From NCBI GenBank assembly GCA_963691655.1, contig OY829326.1:109713388-109777387 (forward strand): 64,000 nt of DNA, in the 5' to 3' direction. The notes beneath the pieces were generated by a model that worked only from the letters and a program-made list of their open reading frames with translations, did no database searches and had not been told where the DNA came from. Made by a program: the position numbers and the translations under genes. Below, piece after piece: positions 57,840-64,000 of the stretch (positions are counted from its first letter, which is position 1; every line of letters starts with the position of its first letter). The DNA is from Toxonevra muliebris (lineage: Eukaryota > Arthropoda > Insecta > Diptera > Pallopteridae).

Positions 57840-58690
57840 CAGGGATGCCAACTCATTTTTTCTCTCTCCCCGATAACTTTCGAGAAATTCCCCGATTTTC
57901 GATCGCATTCCCCGCATTGGTATAATTTCATATTATAACAGCGCTACGAATGAGCACTTTCCATATAAAAATTTTACAGAAACGAAATTGACCACAGTGA
58001 TTGTTATTTTAAGTCGACCCTCGGTCCAAAACTTAACTAATTGTTATGGAACTGGTATATTAATAGAAACGTATTTTCTGACTCCGGAGTTCTTAACATA
58101 TAAGCTTTAGCCCAATTTTGGACGTCAAAGTTCTCAAAGGAGAAGTCATGAGATTTCTTTTAACTCAAATTAAAAATGACAAAAACTCTGTTTTGAGAAA
58201 AACGGGTTCAAAGTTTTGATTATCGGTTTTTAACATATAAAATAAACTTCATCTTCTTAATGATGGCTGACCATAATTTGTAAGTTTACAGATTATTCAG
58301 CAATGATAAAGAGTTATTAATCCGGAGGTGCTGATTGAAGGCATAGCTAAGCCTTTCTGAACGGCCGAAAGGGAAGTCGAAGCGCCGCGCGACTGTTTTT
58401 TACAAAATGCTTTCGAAATATAATACTATGAAATAGCACACTTTTTTAAAAATCGATTTCTCCAAACCAAAAAATTGCAGGGTCTGCTTAAAATGAAGAT
58501 TCTAAGACCCAAAATATGAAATATTTCATAAGTAAAACATTTTACATTATATACAATTTGACAAATAATATTCTACAGACTTTAATTACTAAAAGCTGAA
58601 AGACTTCCAATCCCCGCAAAAAACAGCTTATTCCCCGATTCCCCTTACCAAGTAAAACCAAGGGAAGTAAAATCGGGGAATTCCCCGCTG
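57840..58690. mobile_element. hAT-like non-autonomous element (851 bp), tentative
   Basis: Flanks GTGCCACT (57832-57839) and GTGTCACT (58691-58698) form an 8-bp duplication with one mismatch. Ends are CAGGGATGCC (left) and CAGCGGGGAATTCC (right, reverse complement), only partly alike. Near both ends are clusters of CCCCGAT/CCCCGCA motifs (57878-57918 and 58612-58688), compatible with subterminal transposase sites. No transposase. The weak terminal repeat keeps confidence moderate. Confidence 0.55.
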
Positions 58691-58698
58691 GTGTCACT

Positions 58699-59600
58699 TC
58701 ACCTTTGTTACTCTCATCTCGTCTCTCGTTGGCTTAAACTGAATTGGAACATATCTGAAATGAGAGCAATGAAGTTATTGAAAGAATGTGTACTAATTCA
58801 TTTCTATTTTAGTTAATTTTTTGATTTTTTTTTTTCTGCATAAAAAGGTCTCTTTAGTGCCTAGAATACGTACTTAAAAATACACGTATTTATATAAGTC
58901 CGTATATTATGAGTATCACAAGAATTTTGTAGCCGCGCGCCAACTGCAAGACTTGAAAGACTTTTTGATCAATTTTATTCTACTTAGGCTCATTTTGTTC
59001 ATAATTTCATATTCTTTTTATAAGATAGACTATTATTACGATCGTAGGTTGGTTAGTTTTGTTTTTGCAGCCCTTAGAAAGGGCCATTTTACTGGGAAGT
59101 TCGTTTTTTGTTTTTTATTTAGAGCTCTGCCAAAGGTTCATTTTTTATTATAATATCTTTATAATAGTGTATCGTACAGATAATTATGTATATTTTTAGA
59201 TTTTTATTGATTTTTTTTGTTTTAGAGCGCCCGTAGAATTTCTATAACACCCGCCGACAAAAAGGGCGATTTTCCACTACGCATTTTCATTAATGTGAAG
59301 TAAACAATGTAAACTAATAAAGTTTATTTAAAATCAGTTCATTTAACAACTTGTTATACATTTGATTTCCTTTTTGAAAACAATTTTCATGCTTTTGTAT
59401 GTAAAACTTTTTGTCGGACATAATCCCAATCAGCAATAAAGCGGCATGAAACTCACAGTTTCATATCGAGTCATACCCGCCTAATTAATGTAAATGACAT
59501 TTTCCTCGATTAGTGATTTTGATACAAAACGATACCTCTGTATACCACGCATCACCTAAGGCACAAAAATAAACCATTGAATGAATCCTTGATGAAATCT
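58699..59600. other. AT-rich non-coding DNA
   Basis: Nothing supported; the 66-codon frame at 58953-59153 is low-complexity. Confidence 0.5.
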
Positions 59601-59608
59601 ACTACAAG

Positions 59609-60651
59609 CAGGGACCCTAACGGTTATGCGTTTTATAGTAAAAGTCAAATATCGAAGTTATTTTGTGACTTTTATCGTAATTGGCTAAATAAAATGGTAA
59701 ATTGATGACTTTTTTGATATTTGGCAAGAAATAATAGTTATATTTGACTTTTATTTTTTCGGGCAAAAAATAACAGTTATGTTATGACTTTTATTTTGTT
59801 GGCCAACACGAACCAGTTATTTTAGGAATTTTTTTTTTTTGGACAAAAATAAATGGTCAACCCTATTTGCAAGCGAACGGATTGAGCAATTAAAAAAAAA
59901 AAATGATGCCATTCGATTCAGCTCATCCGTCCGCATATCATAAGTAAAAAAAATTTTAATTTTTAAATTCCGAAACAACTGCTGCAATGACCAAAGTAGG
60001 TATAAAAGTAGATAGGCTTTGGGGTATGAAATATTTAAGTAAAGGGGATCCAAAAAATTCTGAAACCATTAGGAACGTCTCTTCGTGTACTTTTCGAAAA
60101 TGTATTGTACTTTGTATGGTTGATGACTAGATTCGAAGTTATTTCCAATTTTGTATTCCTATTCGTATCCATATATTTACATATGAGAAAAGGTCATAAA
60201 ATGGAATGAATCGGATCCCTATGTATTGTGTACTGTTGAAAAGGTCTCAACGAGTACTTTTCAAAAATATTTTTCACCATGTATCTTCGGTGTTTCATTA
60301 ATTAGTTATAAGGGTTGACCATTTATTTTTGTCCAAAAAAATAAAAGTCATAAATTAACTGGTTCGTTTTGGCCAACAAAATAAAAGTCATAAAATAACT
60401 GTTTGTTTTTGCCCGACAAAATAAAAGTCAAATATAAGTATTATTTCTCGCCAAAAATTATAAAAATCAATAATTTACCGTTTTATTTAGCCTATTAAGA
60501 TAAAAGTCATGAATTTAAAAGTCATACAATATTTAGTCTGGAATTTAGTCCGTGAGGATCACAACCGTACACTTGAAGATACCCTACGGCTATTTTTGTG
60601 GATGACTTTTTGAGTTGAAAAATGGAAAATAACAGTTATTTTCGGTCCCTG
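59609..60651. mobile_element. Foldback hAT-like element with long repeat-built arms
   Basis: Flanked by a perfect 8-bp duplication ACTACAAG (59601-59608, 60652-60659); ends both start CAGGGACC. The left arm (to about 59864) and right arm (from about 60310) are inverted copies for some 250 bases, down to GGTTGACCATTTATTTTTGT. Each arm is itself made of four to five imperfect ~40-55-bp modules of the type GACTTTTATTTTGTTGGCCA then AA..AACAGTTAT. The 445-bp spacer has no transposase. A CAG start and 8-bp duplication suggest hAT mobilisation; arm architecture recalls Drosophila foldback elements. Confidence 0.88.
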
Positions 60652-60659
60652 ACTACAAG

Positions 60660-62474
60660 AAAGCAAGAAATTAGTTTCAGATCCTTACAATAGGTTTTCC
60701 TTGAGAAGTCGATTTCTTTTTTTAAACATCAAATAGAACTAAAAAAAACAAATTTAATTGAAAAAACCTGCACCGTCTCAACCTGACGACGACAACAATT
60801 AAGACTATCAGATTCTGATATATGCACACTTTCCCAACTGTTGCAGTTACTTCTTCATAATTATTTAGTATCAATATCTTAAGCGGATTAATCTCAGAAG
60901 TCAAATTTATTCCAAGTACTTGACTTAAGCCAAATCAAAATAATTTGAAAAATGTTTGTAGTCCTTAAGCAAATGAGAGAAAATATTTGTATCTCAATTA
61001 TTATGCACACATGTGGGGATTTCTTTTACAGCTTTACACAAATGCCACACACTGTAACTATCTGTAGTGTACTTACGATAGTTATCAGCGACGTAAACAA
61101 TTTGCTTGTAGTATTTGCGTTTGTGGCATTAATTATGGCCTCTATAGTTTCTGTGATTGTTGGTGTGATTGTTTGCTGCTGGCAACAGCAAACAGTAACA
61201 ATCATACAACAGCAACAAGACAGCCAACAACAGCAGCAGCAATGCTGTGAATGCTGTCAATTCCGGTCATATATTGTTAATTATATTAATTTCGTTACAC
61301 ACACACATACACACCGCAATGATATCTATCGGCGGTTATCAATTTAGTTAACGAAATAATAATCAAAAAAAGAAATAAAAAACGGCAACCAGAAAAAGAA
61401 TTCGTGTACAAATAGATATGATGGCATTATTAAGCAATTGTGGCAATAATAGTAACAGCAACAACAACAACGACGACAGCAGCAACAAATATACAAACAT
61501 AACTCTGAATGTAGCTATATCTATCTATATTAAATTGGCCAAACAGCTGACGTGTATACATATAATTATATGTATATATATATATATATATATATGTGAT
61601 TTTTTTTTTCTTTTTTCAATTGCCGTTGCAGATGCAAAGAGAGAATTATCATACATATGAGGAATATTCATATTCAAGCACACGTAAATGCCAAAGGAAT
61701 ATAACGCAATTGTAATGAAATTGCGTAAGTTTGCGTAATCAAAATAAGTATTGACATCATTGCGCAGCCTGATTGGTATACGTAGATGTATACAGAAATG
61801 TTGTAAATGAAAATTTTCTACACAGATTTTTTATATAAAGTAATGTGAAACTTTCGCCATTACCTTTTTATTTTCTAATTCTTGTAGTGTTTGTATCAGA
61901 ATATCAGAATAGCGTTTTCTACAAAGGTATAGCCAAACATTTTTAATCAACCCTCGATTAATTTCATTTTGTTACAATTGCTTAATGGTTTGCCCTACTG
62001 CATTCCCGCACATGAGTTTATAATTGTGCAACAATAGCGATTTATATATAATTTATGTCCTTCGAGATCGCTCATTGTTCTGCGATGATCAGACAGTGAA
62101 TTGTCTGACCAGTGGCGCCAGTGATCAAAACAACAGAAAAAGGAGCGAAGCAATTGATTACAGCTGTAAGTATTTAATATTTTGGTTTTTTCACTAAATT
62201 CCCATTTGAGTACGATATTTGTCACATGCCAGCAAGATTTATATAAAAAGGGCGCGTTAATATTTTGGTTGCTGTGAAAAAAAAAGAAAGACAATTTTCA
62301 AAATTTACCTAGTTAGGAGCTGAGAAAAAAAGAAAGCTGTAACTTATTTATATACTAGAAGCAATTGCGATATTCTATATTTTATATTCTCGATAGTTTA
62401 ATTTTGCACGGATTTGTGTTTCTTTTTCTTTCAAACTAAAAATTGCACATTTAAATTTTAAAATTATATGCTCC
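60660..62474. other. Non-coding DNA with CAA/CAG and TA microsatellites
   Basis: No gene supported. CAACAGCAGCAGCAGCAA near 61226-61243, ACACACACACATACACAC near 61299, CAACAACAACAACGACGAC near 61460, (TA)n at 61571-61597. A 131-codon frame at 60952-61347 has a hydrophobic stretch and a glutamine run, but its composition follows the microsatellites. Confidence 0.45.
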
Positions 62475-62478
62475 TTAA

Positions 62479-63015
62479 TCCTCGAACCCGCAAAGTTGAA
62501 ATAATAATAAAGCAAACACCAGAATTTTTGTTTTTAGTTAACATTGATTAAAGAAAAATGAAGTCCATTTTTTTGATTAGTTTTTGAGTTTAGCAGTTAG
62601 GTGAGAAAAACGAAAGGCTGCCCTAACGCGGCCTTGCGGGTTTAAGCCAAAAAATAAATATATATGTGGGCAATTAACAAGGTGTCCTATTTGGTGCTGT
62701 ATCCTTTCATTTGCCATAAATTCTCATTTTTCATACAAAATAATACAAAATTATGATTATGCAACAGTATATGACTGTATTTGAGGAGACTTAGAAATAT
62801 TTTTTTTGGAATTTTTTTAGATTTTTATAAAAAACTTACACATAAAAATAACTATAAACAACAATCGTGTGATCGCAGAAATTGCAAACTGACCACAAAT
62901 TGTGTGTTTATTCTTTCTTCAGGTCTGCCAATTAATTTAAAAAATAAATAAATTTGCGCTTGTTTAATTAAAATAGAGGAAAGGCTGCCTCAGGGCGGCC
63001 TTACGAGTTAGAGGG
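62479..63015. mobile_element. 537-bp TTAA-flanked MITE, tentative
   Basis: TTAA at 62475-62478 and 63016-63019. Ends TCCTCGAACCCGCAAAG (left) and CCCTCTAACTCGTAAGG (right, reverse complement) agree at 11 or more of 17 positions. The subterminal block AAAGGCTGCC...GCGGCCTT occurs at the right end (62980-63002) and again internally at 62613-62636, where it is followed by CGGGTTTAAG, as if an extra right end were present. Non-coding. Confidence 0.5.
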
Positions 63016-63129
63016 TTAAGAAGTTTAGGTGTGAAAACAATTTTTTGATTTCTCATCGATATTTTGAAGAAATTCAAGCAAGCATTGAACTGTTTTCATT
63101 TATACTATTGGGAGCATAATTGTAAACTC

Positions 63130-64000
63130 GTATTTTTTTCGTAATTTGGACATTCATTGTGAAAAAGTGATTATAAATTTATTCTTTAAAGTATTGTCCA
63201 TCGTTAGCCACAACCTTTTCCCATCTTTCTAGTAGCATACGGATTCCGCGTCGAAAGAACTCCTCATCTTTTGAGGCTATCCACGAATCGACCCATTTTT
63301 TGAGTTCTTCGAAAGAATGGAAGTGCTGTTCAGCCAAACCATGTGTCATCGATCGGAACAAGTGGTAATTAGAAGGAGCAATGTCTGGAGAATACGGCGG
63401 GTGGGGTAGCACTTCCCATTTCAGCGTTTCCAAGTATGTTTTTACTTGCCTTGCAACATGCGGCCGAGCATTGTTGTGCTGAAGAATAACTTCGTCGTGT
63501 CTATTCTCATATTCTGGATTCTTATCCTTTAATGCTCGGCTCAAACGCATCAATTGTAGTCGGTAGCGGTCGCCAGTGATCGTTTCATTCGGTTTCAACA
63601 GCCCATAATACACGACACCTTTCATATCCCACCAAATACACAGCATGAGCTTGGATCCATGGATGTTCGGCTTTGCCGTTGACGTTGATGCATGTCCGGG
63701 CGGTCCCCATGACTTGTTACGCTTTGGGTTATCGTAACGTATCCACTTTTCATCGCCAGCCACAATACGATGCAGAAAACCCTTTCTTTTCTGTCGTTCA
63801 ATCAGCAGTGCACATGTGAAAAATCATCGTTCGACGTCTCTCGGCTTCAATTCGTACGGCACCCAATTTCCTTGCTTTTGAATCATTCCCAATGCTTTTA
63901 ATCGTTTAGAAATGGTTGATTGATTAACTCCTAAAGATTCTGCAAGTTTTTGTTGCGTTTGACATGAATCTTCTTCTTCTAGTAATGCCTTCATTTCTTC
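63130..64000 (-). mobile_element. Mariner element (mellifera-type), copy 2, runs off the window
   Basis: Shares with copy 1 the 3' flank (TCGTATTTTTTTCG-type) and the coding sequence. The 5' part of the element lies beyond 64000. Confidence 0.88.
63179..64000 (-). pseudogene. Mariner transposase (DD34D), inactivated, copy 2 (partial)
   Basis: Open on the minus strand except for one TGA (63824-63826) within RDVER-FFTCAL. From 64000 inward: EEMKALLEEEDSCQTQQKLA, ESLGVNQSTISKRLKALGM (helix-turn-helix), QKQGNWVPYELKPRDVER, FLHRIVAGDEKWIRYDNPK (first catalytic Asp intact), HGSKLMLCIWWDMKGVVYYG, LQHNNARPH (second Asp is Asn), YSPDIAPSNYHLF (third Asp is Asn), and a complete C terminus ERWEKVVANDGQYFKE. 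So two catalytic residues are lost and one stop is present, but the frame is otherwise much better kept than copy 1. Confidence 0.92.

Noticed and set aside
60952..61347. 131-codon frame with a hydrophobic segment and a Gln run
   Set aside because: The Gln run is a CAG/CAA microsatellite and the rest has no recognisable family.
1..64000. Prokaryotic features such as CRISPR arrays, operons, Shine-Dalgarno sites and terminators
   Set aside because: Composition, microsatellites and transposon families are those of a fly genome; the only regular array is the octamer satellite, which has no spacers.

Overview
The window looks like gene-poor, AT-rich DNA from a higher fly (Diptera; a tephritid fruit fly or close relative fits best, but this is inference from repeat types). 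I see no host protein-coding gene, rRNA, tRNA gene, CRISPR array or operon. The unique DNA is full of short CAA/GTT, CAG/CTG, CA/GT, TA and poly(A) runs, as in fly introns and intergenic DNA. Every protein similarity I can defend belongs to a transposable element, and nearly all of these are broken.

Layout. 1-900: Tc1/mariner-superfamily transposase relic on the minus strand. About 4.56-5.29 kb: purine-rich tract. 5.7-6.35 kb: 3' end of an RNase H-bearing LINE. 6.4-6.6 kb: tRNA-derived SINE. 7.05-8.3 kb: LINE reverse transcriptase relic split by a hAT-like element. 13.3-14.35 kb: copy A of a TTAA-flanked repeat. 14.4-15.03 kb: LINE relic next to an 880-bp internally deleted maT (DD37D) element. 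17.6 kb: RNase H fragment. 20.6-22.2 kb: decayed Tc1 element. 23.2-23.56 kb: diverged copy C of the TTAA repeat. 23.9-27.0 kb: minus-strand LINE carrying two nested insertions, a 363-bp hAT MITE and a 1,287-bp maT element that splits the RT active-site region. 27.3-29.4 kb: plus-strand LINE. 31.3-34.4 kb: R1/I-type LINE fragments with a 1.5-kb insertion. 34.46-35.18 kb: element with about 60-bp inverted repeats and a 4-bp duplication. 38.1-40.34 kb: LINE scrap, SINE, second SINE head, then a 1.5-kb array of an 8-bp unit. 42.9-46.4 kb: TA-flanked inverted-repeat element, jockey scrap, RNase H LINE 3' end and pyrimidine tract. 48.6-53.6 kb: 246-bp MITE, mellifera-type mariner copy 1, a 1,185-bp Tc1/mariner relative, 507-bp MITE. 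53.75-55.36 kb: SINE split by TTAA-repeat copy B. 57.1-58.7 kb: five-copy direct/inverted repeat cluster and a hAT-like element. 59.6-60.65 kb: foldback hAT-like element. 62.5-63.0 kb: TTAA-flanked MITE. 63.13-64.0 kb: mariner copy 2, running off the window.

No genes work together here in a pathway; the story is insertion order. Target duplications (TA, TTAA, 8 bp, 4 bp) let several nested events be dated relative to each other. The most notable items are an intact 200-codon maT frame that keeps the DNA-binding half but lost two catalytic aspartates, two mariner copies sharing the same stop codon and the same D-to-N change, a foldback element with arms built of short repeats, and the 8-bp satellite that starts directly at a SINE promoter head. 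No undescribed defence, biosynthetic or regulatory system is evident.
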